Below, in pieces: positions 42,429 to 51,716 of a DNA stretch of 64,000 bases. The position numbers and the translations under genes were made by a program. Source of the stretch: Pseudolysinimonas yzui (GTDB lineage: Bacteria > Actinomycetota > Actinomycetes > Actinomycetales > Microbacteriaceae); assembly GCF_014653215.1 (NCBI RefSeq), contig NZ_BNAI01000007.1, positions 28,759-92,758 on the forward strand. Direction: 5' to 3'. How positions within the stretch are numbered: the stretch's first letter is position 1; each line of letters starts with the position of its first letter. Below the pieces are notes generated by a model. It had not been told where the DNA came from. It did no database searches and was given only the letters and a program-made list of their open reading frames with translations.

Positions 42429-43121
42429 TCAGGTCGCGACGTAGACGTGCACCGCGACCTCGGGCGGCAGTTCGAGCCCCTCGCCGAACCCGTCGACGCG
42501 CACCAGCACGTAGCCGCCGGCCGACGAGATCGTCGCCTGTGCGCCCGGCACGACGCCCGCGGTGCGCAACTGCTCGAGCAGTTCCGGCTCGAACTGCACC
42601 GGCTCGCCGAGGCGTCGGATGTGGGCCGAGATCGGTGCGTCTTCGTCGCGCACCCGCTCGACGATGTTGACGACGCCTTCGAGGAACGGTCGGGATGCCT
42701 TCCCGCCGATCTCTTCGAGGGCCGGGATCGGGTTGCCGTACGGCGACTCCGTCGGGTTGTCGAGCACCTCGAGCAGGCGACGTTCCACCTGCTCGCTCAT
42801 GACGTGCTCCCAGCGGCAGGCCTCGTCGTGGACGAGGCTCCAGTCGAGCCCGATGACGTCGTGCAGCAGGCGCTCGGCGAGACGGTGCTTGCGCATCACG
42901 TGCAGGGCGCGGCTGCGTCCTTCGGGGGTGAACTCGAGGTGGCGGTCGCCTTCCACCCGCACCAGACCGTCGCGCTCCATGCGGCCGATCGTCTGCGACA
43001 CCGTGGGCCCGGAGTGACCGAGACGCTCCGAGATGCGCGCGCGCAGCGGAACGATCCCCTCTTCTTCGAGGTCGTAGATGGTGCGGAGATACATCTCCGT
43101 CGTGTCGACGAGATCGGTCAT
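42429..43121 (-). CDS. DtxR/IdeR family metal-dependent transcriptional repressor
   Basis: A 230-aa regulator. Numbering fits DtxR exactly: M10, C102, E105 and H106 (primary metal site) and H79, E83, H98 (ancillary site). Cys102 marks the iron-type DtxR/IdeR rather than the manganese MntR. N-terminal winged helix TTEMYLRTIYDLEEEG; C-terminal SH3-like domain. It represses iron-uptake genes when Fe2+ is plentiful. A TAGGCT -10 (43146-43151) and GGGAGG lie upstream; it is divergent from serC. No iron-box target is adjacent. Confidence 0.93.
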   Translation of the reverse strand: MTDLVDTTEMYLRTIYDLEEEGIVPLRARISERLGHSGPTVSQTIGRMERDGLVRVEGDRHLEFTPEGRSRALHVMRKHRLAERLLHDVIGLDWSLVHDEACRWEHVMSEQVERRLLEVLDNPTESPYGNPIPALEEIGGKASRPFLEGVVNIVERVRDEDAPISAHIRRLGEPVQFEPELLEQLRTAGVVPGAQATISSAGGYVLVRVDGFGEGLELPPEVAVHVYVAT

Positions 43122-43145
43122 CGGTGGCGGCCTCCCAGGGTGATC

Positions 43146-44302
<1,157 letters not shown>

Positions 44303-44305
44303 CCC

Positions 44306-44539
44306 ATGCGGCTGTTCATCAAGGACTCCGAACGGCGCCCCGACCCCGCACCGGTGAAGACCGATGACCGCAAGGTCGTGCTCGTCGGGCTCGTGCTGTG
44401 GATCGTCGCGCTGGGGGTGATGCTGGCCCTGCTGCCGCAGTTGCAGTCGTCAGGTCTCGTCTGGCTGCTCTGGACCGTCGTCGTCGGATTCGGCCTCGGC
44501 CTCGTCCTCCTCGTCTACACCTCCAAGAGGCACTCCTAG
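44306..44539 (+). CDS. DUF2530 membrane protein
   Basis: A 77-aa protein with two transmembrane helices (about residues 24-43 and 50-70) between short charged ends, as expected for DUF2530. It starts 3 bp after serC and is probably on the same message. Its last 90 bp overlap, on the opposite strand, the 3' end of the DUF3027 gene. Role unknown. Confidence 0.85.
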   Translation: MRLFIKDSERRPDPAPVKTDDRKVVLVGLVLWIVALGVMLALLPQLQSSGLVWLLWTVVVGFGLGLVLLVYTSKRHS

Positions 44540-44950
44540 GAGATCGTCGTCCTCGAAGTCGATCCCGTCATCCGGGTCGTCGCCGAGGTCATCGTCCTCG
44601 TCGCGTTCGTCGGCCAGGTCGTCGTCGTCCAGGTCGTCGACGGCGCCCTCCGCCGCGATCAGCGCCTGAGCGGCGCGGTAGTCCTCGAGGCGTTCCGCCC
44701 ACGGCACCCAGTCGGGCGCGAGCAGGGCACCCTCGCCGGGCATCAGCTCCGCCTCCATCACGGTGGGCGCTTCGCCGGCGATCTCGGCGACGCTCACCGA
44801 CCAGTGCCAGCCCGGATAACCCGGCAGCGTCGAGACGAAGCGCAGGGTCGCCGTGCCGTCATCCTGCGCCGTGCTGTCGAGCAGGTCGCCGACGGTACCC
44901 GCCGGACTGATCTCGGCGAGCGCCGCACGCGCGACCTCTTCCTGAGTCAT
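44450..44950 (-). CDS. DUF3027 family protein
   Basis: A 166-aa protein: TQEEVARAALAEISPAGTVGDLL, LPGYPGWHWSVSVAEI and EAELMPGEGALLAPDWVPWAERL are the DUF3027 marks. The last 70 residues are extremely acidic (Asp/Glu tracts). Its ATG overlaps the preceding cold-shock gene stop (TGATG), so both are one operon, a fixed actinobacterial pair. The 3' end overlaps DUF2530 on the other strand. Function unknown; the acidic tail suggests binding to basic or nucleic-acid-associated partners. Confidence 0.88.
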   Translation of the reverse strand: MTQEEVARAALAEISPAGTVGDLLDSTAQDDGTATLRFVSTLPGYPGWHWSVSVAEIAGEAPTVMEAELMPGEGALLAPDWVPWAERLEDYRAAQALIAAEGAVDDLDDDDLADERDEDDDLGDDPDDGIDFEDDDLLGVPLGGVDEEDEAEAESDDDGPEQPDET

Positions 44951-45330
44951 CACGCGTCGAGATCGTCGGCGACCCGGCGCAACACGGCGGCGATCTTCGC
45001 GCCGTGGGTGCGGTCGGGGTAGCGCCCGCGCCGCAGGCCGGCGCCGATCCCGTCGAGAAGTTTCACGAGGTCTTCGACGACGATCGCCATGTCGTCGGCG
45101 CTGCGCCGGTTGCGCTGGCCCATCGTCGGCGGCGACTCCAGCACGCGAACCGAGAGGGCCTGGGCGCCCTTCTTGCCGTCGGCGATGCCGAACTCGAGGC
45201 GGGAGCCCGGCTTGACGCTCGCGCCCGCGGGAAGCGCCGAGGCGTGCAGAAACACTTCGGTGCCATCGTCGGAGGCGATGAACCCGAAGCCCTTGTCTTC
45301 GTCGTAGAACTTGACCCGACCGGTGGGCAT
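44950..45330 (-). CDS. Cold-shock domain protein with C-terminal extension
   Basis: A 126-aa protein. Residues 1-65 form a cold-shock domain: GRVKFYDEDKGFGFIASDDGTEVFLHASAL (RNP1 KGFGFI, RNP2 VFLH). A 60-residue helical extension, unlike classic 67-aa Csp, has DDMAIVVEDLVKLLDGIGAGLRRGRYPDRT. It is operonic with DUF3027 (one-base overlap). Nucleic-acid chaperone activity is likely, with the extension perhaps contacting its partner (inference). Confidence 0.9.
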   Translation of the reverse strand: MPTGRVKFYDEDKGFGFIASDDGTEVFLHASALPAGASVKPGSRLEFGIADGKKGAQALSVRVLESPPTMGQRNRRSADDMAIVVEDLVKLLDGIGAGLRRGRYPDRTHGAKIAAVLRRVADDLDA

Positions 45331-45355
45331 GGCGACTGACCTCTATCCTTGACCC

Positions 45356-45616
45356 GTGGCGAATGACACCCCGGTGCCCCTCAATCGTATCGAACGCATC
45401 CTGCGCAACATGATCGCGTCGGCGGCGGGCCTGTCGATCCTCGCCATCCTCGCCACGATCGTCGCCAACCTGACCGGAGTGAACACCCGCGAAGGCCTCT
45501 GGCTCACCATCACGGTCTTGCCGTTCATCGGTCTGACGATCGCATTCCTGCTCATGATCGTCTTCGCGATCATCAGCATCGTGCGTCGCCGTCGGCTCGC
45601 CCGGGACAGCAGCTAG
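45356..45616 (+). CDS. Small membrane protein with two transmembrane helices
   Basis: An 86-aa protein with two hydrophobic helices (about residues 20-42 and 50-75) and a basic tail (RRRRLARDSS). GTG 45356 follows TATCCT (45344-45349) by 6 nt, a leaderless pattern. It lies between the cold-shock gene (divergent) and the helicase-associated gene, 10 bp upstream of it. No function is recognised. Confidence 0.8.
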   Translation: MANDTPVPLNRIERILRNMIASAAGLSILAILATIVANLTGVNTREGLWLTITVLPFIGLTIAFLLMIVFAIISIVRRRRLARDSS

Positions 45617-45626
45617 CGGAGGTCGA

Positions 45627-47483
45627 GTGGCCGCCAGCGGCTCCGCCCTCGCGCTCGCGGCACGTCTGCGCGCGCTCGATGACGACGCCCTCGCCCGCCT
45701 GGTGACCCAGCGCGAGGTCCGCGACGCCGGCATCCGCGACTTCTTCGACCTCGCCGAGGCGCTGCTCGACCGCACCTCGGTGCAATCCGCCCTCGAACGT
45801 CTCGACCGCGGCACCCTGGCCCTTCTGGCCGTCGCGGGTGAACTCGCCGAGACGTCGGGCGCTCCCACCGCCGAGCAGCTGAGCGCCCGGCTCGAGCTGC
45901 CGATCGGCGACGTGCGCGAGCGGATCGCGATCGCCCTGGAGGCGGGGCTGCTCGGCACCGAGTCGGGTCGCTACGCCCCCTGGGATGCCGTCGTCGAGCA
46001 GTTGCGCGCGTGGCCGGCGTTCGGCCTGCCGGCGAGCCGCGACCTGGAGTCGTCGTCACCCCCCGCCGTGCTGGAACCGGTGAGCGAGACCGACGTGCGC
46101 TTCATCGATCGAGGCGCCGGCGACCGGGCGTTCGGCACCCTCGGCGCCGTCACCGAGACGCTGCTGGCGCTGCGGGATGCCCCCGCCCGTCGACTGACCC
46201 GGGGCGGCCTCGCCCTGCCCGACGCCCGCCGCCTGGCTGGGATCGCCGGGGTCGAGGCCGGCGAGGTCGAGTTGCTGCTCGACATCGCCGCCCGCGCCGG
46301 GCTCGCGGTGCTCTCCGGCGCCGAATGGGTGCCGACCCAGCGCCTCAGCGCCTGGCTCACCGGATCACGCATCGACCGCTGGGGCGAGCTCGCGACCGGA
46401 TGGCTGAGCCGGCTCCCCGACGACCTCCGGGAGCTGCTCCGCAGCCGCGCCCACGCCGTCTGGGGTGACGGACTGCTCGACTACCTCGCCTGGCTCTACC
46501 CGGCCGGCGGCGCATGGATCCGCGAGCGGGCTGCGGCGGCGGCCCGCGAAGCCGAATTGCTCGGCATCACCGGCGCCGGCGCCCCGAGCACCGCGGGCAC
46601 TCGGCTGCTGCTCGACGGCACCGCGGCGGCGGCCGAGGCGATGGCCGCCTCCTTCCCGCCGGAGGTCGACCAGGTCTACCTCCAGCACGACCTCACCGTG
46701 ATCGCCCCGGGACCGCTGCGCGTCGATCTCGAGACCCGGCTGCGCGGGATGGCGGAGCCCGAAGCCCGCGGGGTGGCCTCGTCGTTCCGCATCACGGCGG
46801 TCTCGCTCACCCGGGCCTTCGTCGCGGGTGAGACCGCCGACAGCGTGCGGGCGTTCCTCACCGCTCTCTCGCTCACCGGCATCCCGCAACCGCTCGAATA
46901 CCTCATCGCCGACACCGCCGCCCGGTTCGGCACCCTGCGGGTGGGACGTCTCGAAGAGGCCACGGGAGCCTACGTGCGCTCCGACGACACCGGTCTGCTG
47001 CGCCAGCTCGCCGTCGACCAGGCGCTGACCCCGCTCGGGCTCGAGACTGTCGGCATCCATCGCCTCACCACGCGGTTCGACGTCGGGCTGCTCTACACGG
47101 CGCTGCTCGACGCCCGCTATCCGGTCGTCGCCGAAGACGCCGAGGGTGAGATCGTCGCGATGCGCGCCGAACGCCGGGCGTCGTCGGGCGGCGGCGCGCC
47201 GACCGACGACACCGCCGCACTGCTCATCTCGCGGGTGCGCGAAAGCGCCGCCGACGCACCCGAAGAGGCCGACCGGGCCTGGCTGGCACGTCAGCTCGAA
47301 CTGGCGATCAAGGGAAAGGTCACCGTGACGGTCACCGTGCGCCTGCCCGACGAATCGCTTGCCGAGTACGTGCTCGAACCCGCGGCGCTCGCCGGCGGCC
47401 GGCTGCGGGCCCGTGATCGGCGCGCCGACATCGAGCGCACCCTCCCCCTCGCCTCGATCATCTCCGTCGCCGACGCCCCCTGA
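45627..47483 (+). CDS. Helicase-associated domain protein (XPB partner)
   Basis: A 618-aa protein of the actinobacterial family found next to XPB (mycobacterial Rv0862c-like). Mostly helical; N-terminal LARLVTQREVRDAGIRDFFDLAEALLDRTSVQSALERLDRGTLALLAV winged-helix-like repeats, and a central VDQVYLQHDLTVIAPGPL. GTG 45627 has GGAGG ahead. The next gene is XPB, in the same order as in mycobacteria but on the plus strand and with its own leaderless promoter. It may regulate or load XPB. Confidence 0.85.
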   Translation: MAASGSALALAARLRALDDDALARLVTQREVRDAGIRDFFDLAEALLDRTSVQSALERLDRGTLALLAVAGELAETSGAPTAEQLSARLELPIGDVRERIAIALEAGLLGTESGRYAPWDAVVEQLRAWPAFGLPASRDLESSSPPAVLEPVSETDVRFIDRGAGDRAFGTLGAVTETLLALRDAPARRLTRGGLALPDARRLAGIAGVEAGEVELLLDIAARAGLAVLSGAEWVPTQRLSAWLTGSRIDRWGELATGWLSRLPDDLRELLRSRAHAVWGDGLLDYLAWLYPAGGAWIRERAAAAAREAELLGITGAGAPSTAGTRLLLDGTAAAAEAMAASFPPEVDQVYLQHDLTVIAPGPLRVDLETRLRGMAEPEARGVASSFRITAVSLTRAFVAGETADSVRAFLTALSLTGIPQPLEYLIADTAARFGTLRVGRLEEATGAYVRSDDTGLLRQLAVDQALTPLGLETVGIHRLTTRFDVGLLYTALLDARYPVVAEDAEGEIVAMRAERRASSGGGAPTDDTAALLISRVRESAADAPEEADRAWLARQLELAIKGKVTVTVTVRLPDESLAEYVLEPAALAGGRLRARDRRADIERTLPLASIISVADAP

Positions 47484-47485
47484 AC

Positions 47486-47558
47486 CCGGTTGCTCCGCCA
47501 TTTCCGCGTTGCTCCGCGTGTTTCCAGCGGAGTAGCGGGAAATGTGCGGAGTAGCCGG
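47486..47558. repeat. Imperfect inverted repeat upstream of the XPB gene
   Basis: CCGGTTGCTCCGC (47486-47498) matches GCGGAGTAGCCGG (47546-47558) with two mismatches, and internal TTTCCGC/GCGGGAAA words extend the dyad. It is a GGAGTAG/CTACTCC-centred palindrome between the helicase-associated gene and the XPB promoter. It may act as a terminator. Confidence 0.55.
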
Positions 47559-47607
47559 GGGCGGGCACGCCAATGGCTCGAAGGCGAGGCCAGTAGACTT
47601 GACGGTT

Positions 47608-49248
47608 ATGTCCGGGCCCCTGATCGTGCAAAGCGATCGCACCGTCCTGCTCGAAGTCGCCCACCCGGATGCCGAGGACGCCCGGCATGAACTGGCGGTG
47701 TTCGCCGAACTCGAGCGGGCGCCCGAGCACGTGCACACCTACCGCATCACGCGTCTGGGCCTGTGGAATGCGCGGGCCGCCGGTCACACCGCCGAACAGA
47801 TGCTCGAGACGCTCGAGCGCTTCGCGAAGTTCCCGATCCCGCAGACCGTCGCGGTCGACATCACCGAGACGGTCGCCCGGTATGGGCGGCTGGTGATCGA
47901 GCGGGATGCCGAGGGCGCGCTCATCCTCACCACCACCGACCCGGCGGTGCTGGCCGAGATCACCCGCTCCAGCAAGGTCGGCCCGCTGCTCGGCATCCGC
48001 CGCACGAGCACCGTCTGGACCCTCCAGCCCTGGGCGCGCGGCCAGGTGAAGCAGGAGCTGCTGAAGCTCGGCTGGCCCGCCGAAGATCACGCCGGCTACA
48101 CCCCGGGCACACCCCACGTCATCGACCTCGTCGAGGACGGGTGGGCGATGCGCGGGTACCAGCAGAAGGCGATCGACAACTTCTTCGAAGGGGGCAGCGG
48201 CGTCGTCGTGCTGCCCTGCGGCGCCGGCAAGACGATCGTCGGCGCGGGCGCGATGGCGCAAGCGGACTCGACGACCCTCATCCTCGTCACCAACACCGTA
48301 TCGGCCCGGCAGTGGCGCACCGAGCTGCTCAAGCGCACCTCGCTCACCGACGAGGAGATCGGCGAGTACTCCGGCGAGCGCAAGGAGATCCGCCCGGTGA
48401 CGATCGCGACGTACCAGATCCTCACCGCGAAGCGGAAGGGCGAGTTCGCCCACCTCGCGCTGCTCGACGCGCTCGACTGGGGCCTCATCGTCTACGACGA
48501 GGTGCACCTGCTGCCCGCTCCGGTGTTCAAGCTCACGGCCGAACTGCAGGCCCGTCGTCGCCTCGGCCTCACCGCGACCCTCGTCCGCGAAGACGGCCGG
48601 GAGTCGGATGTCTTCAGCCTGATCGGTCCGAAACGCTTCGACGCCCCGTGGAAGGAGATCGAGGCGCAGGGCTTCATCTCGCCCGCCGCCTGCTACGAGG
48701 TGCGCATCGACCTGCCGCCCTCCGACCGGCTCGAGTACGCGGCGTCGGCGGACGACGAACGGTACCGGCTCGCGGCGACCGCCCCGGCCAAACTGCAGGT
48801 CGTGCGCGATCTCGTCGCGAAGCACGAGGGCGAGCGCATCCTCGTGATCGGGCAGTACCTCGACCAGATCGACACCCTCGCCGAGGTGCTGAACGCCCCC
48901 GCGCTCACCGGCGCGACGCCGATCGCCGAACGCGAGCGGCTCTACGAGGAGTTCCGCGAGGGGCGGCTGAAGGTGCTCGTCGTGAGCAAGGTCGCCAACT
49001 TCTCGATCGACCTGCCCGAGGCGACCGTCGCCATCCAGGTGTCGGGCTCGTTCGGGTCACGCCAGGAGGAGGCCCAGCGCCTCGGCCGGCTGCTGCGCCC
49101 GAAGGAGAGCGGCATCCCCGCGTCGTTCTACACGCTCGTCGCCCGCGACACCGTCGACCAGGATTTCGCCCAGAACCGCCAGCGGTTCCTCGCCGAGCAG
49201 GGCTACTCGTACACGATCCTCGACGCCCACACCCTCGCCGCGGCGTAA
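47608..49248 (+). CDS. XPB/ERCC3-type DNA repair helicase
   Basis: A 546-aa SF2 helicase. Walker A CGAGKT with K208; motif II DEVH at 297-300; RRLGLTATLVREDGRE; and in the second RecA domain ILVIGQYLDQID and SRQEEAQRLGRLLRPKE. This is the archaeal/eukaryotic TFIIH XPB family, present in actinobacteria. ATG 47608 is chosen: TAGACT lies 8 nt upstream and no Shine-Dalgarno. The stop codon TAA is also part of the next gene's probable -10. Confidence 0.95.
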   Translation: MSGPLIVQSDRTVLLEVAHPDAEDARHELAVFAELERAPEHVHTYRITRLGLWNARAAGHTAEQMLETLERFAKFPIPQTVAVDITETVARYGRLVIERDAEGALILTTTDPAVLAEITRSSKVGPLLGIRRTSTVWTLQPWARGQVKQELLKLGWPAEDHAGYTPGTPHVIDLVEDGWAMRGYQQKAIDNFFEGGSGVVVLPCGAGKTIVGAGAMAQADSTTLILVTNTVSARQWRTELLKRTSLTDEEIGEYSGERKEIRPVTIATYQILTAKRKGEFAHLALLDALDWGLIVYDEVHLLPAPVFKLTAELQARRRLGLTATLVREDGRESDVFSLIGPKRFDAPWKEIEAQGFISPAACYEVRIDLPPSDRLEYAASADDERYRLAATAPAKLQVVRDLVAKHEGERILVIGQYLDQIDTLAEVLNAPALTGATPIAERERLYEEFREGRLKVLVVSKVANFSIDLPEATVAIQVSGSFGSRQEEAQRLGRLLRPKESGIPASFYTLVARDTVDQDFAQNRQRFLAEQGYSYTILDAHTLAAA

Positions 49249-49257
49249 CTTCGCATC

Positions 49258-50343
49258 GTGCAGCCCTTCACGATCCAGATCCCGCAGGCCGACCTCGACG
49301 ACCTCCGCGAGCGCCTGAGCCGCACCCGCCGGCCGCCGCGCGTCGTGCACGGCTGGGAGCGCGGCACCTCCAGCGACGCCCTCGACACCGTGCTCGCCCA
49401 CTGGGCGGGGCCGTTCGACTGGCGCGCCCAGGAGGCCCGGCTCAACCGCCTCGACCAGGTACGGGTGGATGTCGACGGCCTCGGCATCCACGCGGTGCGG
49501 GCGGGCACGCCGGGGGCGACCCCGCTGCTGCTCATCCACGGCTGGCCCGACGGGTTCTTCCGCTTCGAGAAGGCGATCCCGCTGCTCGCCGAGCGCTTCG
49601 AGCTGGTGATCCCGAGCATCCCCGGGTACGGGTTCAGCGACCGCCCCGTCGACCCCACTGGCCCGGCGCGCACCGGCGACCTGCTGGTCGGGCTGATGAC
49701 GGCGCTCGGGCATGAGCGCTTCGGGGTGCACGGCGGCGACATCGGCTCCACGATCGGCGAGCAACTCGCGCTACGGCATCCTGAGCGGGTGATCGGGCTG
49801 CACCTGGGCGACATCCCGTTCCACCGCCCGCGCGCCCTCCCGCCCGAGGCGGCGACCGACGACGATCGAGAATGGATGGCGCGGCTCCTCGCCTGGGAGC
49901 AGACCGAGGGCGCGTACGCGCGGCTGCAACGCACGAAGCCGCAGACCCTCGCGGTGGCGCTGGAGGATTCTCCCGCCGGGCTCGCCGCCTGGGTGCTCGA
50001 GAAGTACCAGGCGTGGAGCGACGGGGACGCCCTCGACGTCTACTCGCTCGACGAGCTGTGCACCGTGCTCACGATCTACTGGGCGACCCGCACGGCCGGG
50101 TCGAGCGTGCATTACTACTACGACAACGCGCACTCCGAGCTCGAAACCGCGCGGGTCGAGGTGCCGACGGGAGTCGCGCAGTTCCCGCGTGACCTGCTGC
50201 CCGCGCCGCGATCGTCCGCCGAACGGTGGTTCGACGTGGTGCGGTTCACCGAGTTCGACCGCGGCGGCCACTTCGGTCCGTGGGAGCAACCCGGGCTGTG
50301 GGCATCCGATGTCGTGGCATTCTTCGATCAGATCCGAGCGTGA
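49258..50343 (+). CDS. Epoxide hydrolase (EHN-type alpha/beta hydrolase)
   Basis: A 361-aa epoxide hydrolase with the N-terminal EHN region (FTIQIPQADLDDLRERLSRTR). Oxyanion HGWP, nucleophile D161 in GVHGGDIGS, and His338 in RGGHFGPWE. Such enzymes open epoxides to diols. GTG 49258 follows TAACTT by 6 nt; the TAA is the stop codon of the XPB gene, so promoter and stop overlap. The physiological substrate is unknown. Confidence 0.9.
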   Translation: MQPFTIQIPQADLDDLRERLSRTRRPPRVVHGWERGTSSDALDTVLAHWAGPFDWRAQEARLNRLDQVRVDVDGLGIHAVRAGTPGATPLLLIHGWPDGFFRFEKAIPLLAERFELVIPSIPGYGFSDRPVDPTGPARTGDLLVGLMTALGHERFGVHGGDIGSTIGEQLALRHPERVIGLHLGDIPFHRPRALPPEAATDDDREWMARLLAWEQTEGAYARLQRTKPQTLAVALEDSPAGLAAWVLEKYQAWSDGDALDVYSLDELCTVLTIYWATRTAGSSVHYYYDNAHSELETARVEVPTGVAQFPRDLLPAPRSSAERWFDVVRFTEFDRGGHFGPWEQPGLWASDVVAFFDQIRA

Positions 50344-50351
50344 GGAGACCC

Positions 50352-50954
50352 ATGTCCCGAGTCGTCAGCGACATCGCCGTCACGATGGACGGTTACGCAT
50401 CGGGGGTCGGCCAGACTCTCGAGAAGCCGTTCGGCGACCTCGATCAGGCCCCGCTCCACGGGTGGATGTTCGACGAGCCCTACGCCGCCGAGAACGCCGA
50501 CGAGGTCGCCGCCATCGTGGATGCCGGCGCCTTCATCATGGGGCGCAACATGTTCGGGCCCGACCGTGGCGAGTGGAACCTCGACTGGCGCGGCTGGTGG
50601 GGTGACGAGCCGCCGTACCACGGCCCGGTGTTCGTGCTCGCCCACCGCGAGCGTGCGCCGGTGGAGATGGCGGGGGGCACGACCTTCCACTTCGTGACCG
50701 ACGGCATCCACGCGGCTCTGGAGCGCGCTCGAGCGGAGGCGGGTGAGCGCAACGTCTCGATCGCGGGCGGTCCGGCGACGCTCAACCAGTACCTGGCGGC
50801 GGGGCTCGTCGACGAGCTGCGGCTGCATGTCACGCCGACGATCGCCGGGCGCGGCGAGCGGGTCTTCGAGGGCGTCCCGGCCCAGCGCTGGGAACAGATC
50901 TCGGTGCGCGCGACGACGCTCGTGACGCATCTCGTCTACCGGCCCGCGCGCTGA
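50352..50954 (+). CDS. Dihydrofolate reductase family protein (RibD C-terminal-like)
   Basis: A 200-aa protein of the bacterial-type DHFR-like superfamily: VVSDIAVTMDGYASGVGQTLEKPFGDLDQ, AFIMGRNMFGPDRGEW, VSIAGGPATLNQYLAAGLVDELRLHVTPTIAGRGERVFEG and a final HLVYRPA. AGGAG precedes the ATG. It probably uses NADPH, but this group is not the classic folA. It lies 8 bp after the epoxide hydrolase stop and is likely co-transcribed. Confidence 0.88.
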   Translation: MSRVVSDIAVTMDGYASGVGQTLEKPFGDLDQAPLHGWMFDEPYAAENADEVAAIVDAGAFIMGRNMFGPDRGEWNLDWRGWWGDEPPYHGPVFVLAHRERAPVEMAGGTTFHFVTDGIHAALERARAEAGERNVSIAGGPATLNQYLAAGLVDELRLHVTPTIAGRGERVFEGVPAQRWEQISVRATTLVTHLVYRPAR

Positions 50955-50994
50955 CTCCCAGGAAACCCCCAGTGAACGCGCAGAAACTGGGGGC

Positions 50995-51687
50995 ATGAGT
51001 GACGGCCCCCGCATCCTGATCGTCGACGACGAACCGAACATCCGCGACCTGCTCACGACGAGTCTCCGCTTCGCCGGGTTCGCCGTGCGTGCCGTCAGCA
51101 ACGGCGCCCAAGCGATCTCGGCGGTGCTCGAAGAGGAACCCGACCTGATCATCCTCGACGTCATGCTGCCCGACATGAACGGGTTCGGCGTCACCAAGCG
51201 GCTGCGCGCATCCGGCTACACCGCCCCGATCCTCTTCCTCACCGCCAAGGACGACACCGAAGACAAGATCACCGGCTTGACCGTCGGCGGCGACGACTAC
51301 GTCACGAAGCCGTTCTCGCTCGACGAGATCGTCGCGCGGCTCAAGGCGATCCTGCGCCGCACAATGCACGACGAAGAGGACGCGATCATCCGCGCCGGCG
51401 AACTCACGATGGATCAGGACACGCACGAGGTGAGCGTCGGCGACGAACAGGTCGAACTCTCCCCCACCGAGTTCAAACTGCTGCGCTACCTGATGCTCAA
51501 CCCGAACCGCGTGCTCAGCAAAGCGCAGATCCTCGACCACGTCTGGGAGTACGACTTCAACGGCGACGCCGGCATCGTCGAGAGCTACATCTCCTACCTG
51601 CGACGTAAGCTCGACCAGCACTCGACCGAGCCGATGATCCAGACCAAGCGCGGCTTCGGGTACATGCTCAAGACCGCCAAGGCCTGA
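50995..51687 (+). CDS. OmpR/PhoB-type response regulator
   Basis: A 230-aa response regulator. Receiver: acidic DD at 11-12, phospho-acceptor D55 (LIILDVML), K105 (VTKPF). C-terminal winged helix with VELSPTEFKLLRYLMLNPNRVLSKAQILDHVW and ESYISYLRRKLD. Paired with the downstream histidine kinase (29-bp gap). It resembles actinobacterial TrcR/PrrA-like regulators. No target operator can be named. Confidence 0.93.
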   Translation: MSDGPRILIVDDEPNIRDLLTTSLRFAGFAVRAVSNGAQAISAVLEEEPDLIILDVMLPDMNGFGVTKRLRASGYTAPILFLTAKDDTEDKITGLTVGGDDYVTKPFSLDEIVARLKAILRRTMHDEEDAIIRAGELTMDQDTHEVSVGDEQVELSPTEFKLLRYLMLNPNRVLSKAQILDHVWEYDFNGDAGIVESYISYLRRKLDQHSTEPMIQTKRGFGYMLKTAKA

Positions 51688-51716
51688 CCTCGGCCGCATC
51701 ACCCGGGAGGAGCCGC

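Noticed and set aside
42205..42430. c-di-AMP (ydaO) riboswitch upstream of the NlpC/P60 gene
   Set aside because: Context is right, but the conserved GGGGUGAA and GAACCCGUCAGCUAAC-type words of the ydaO motif are not found on the minus strand.
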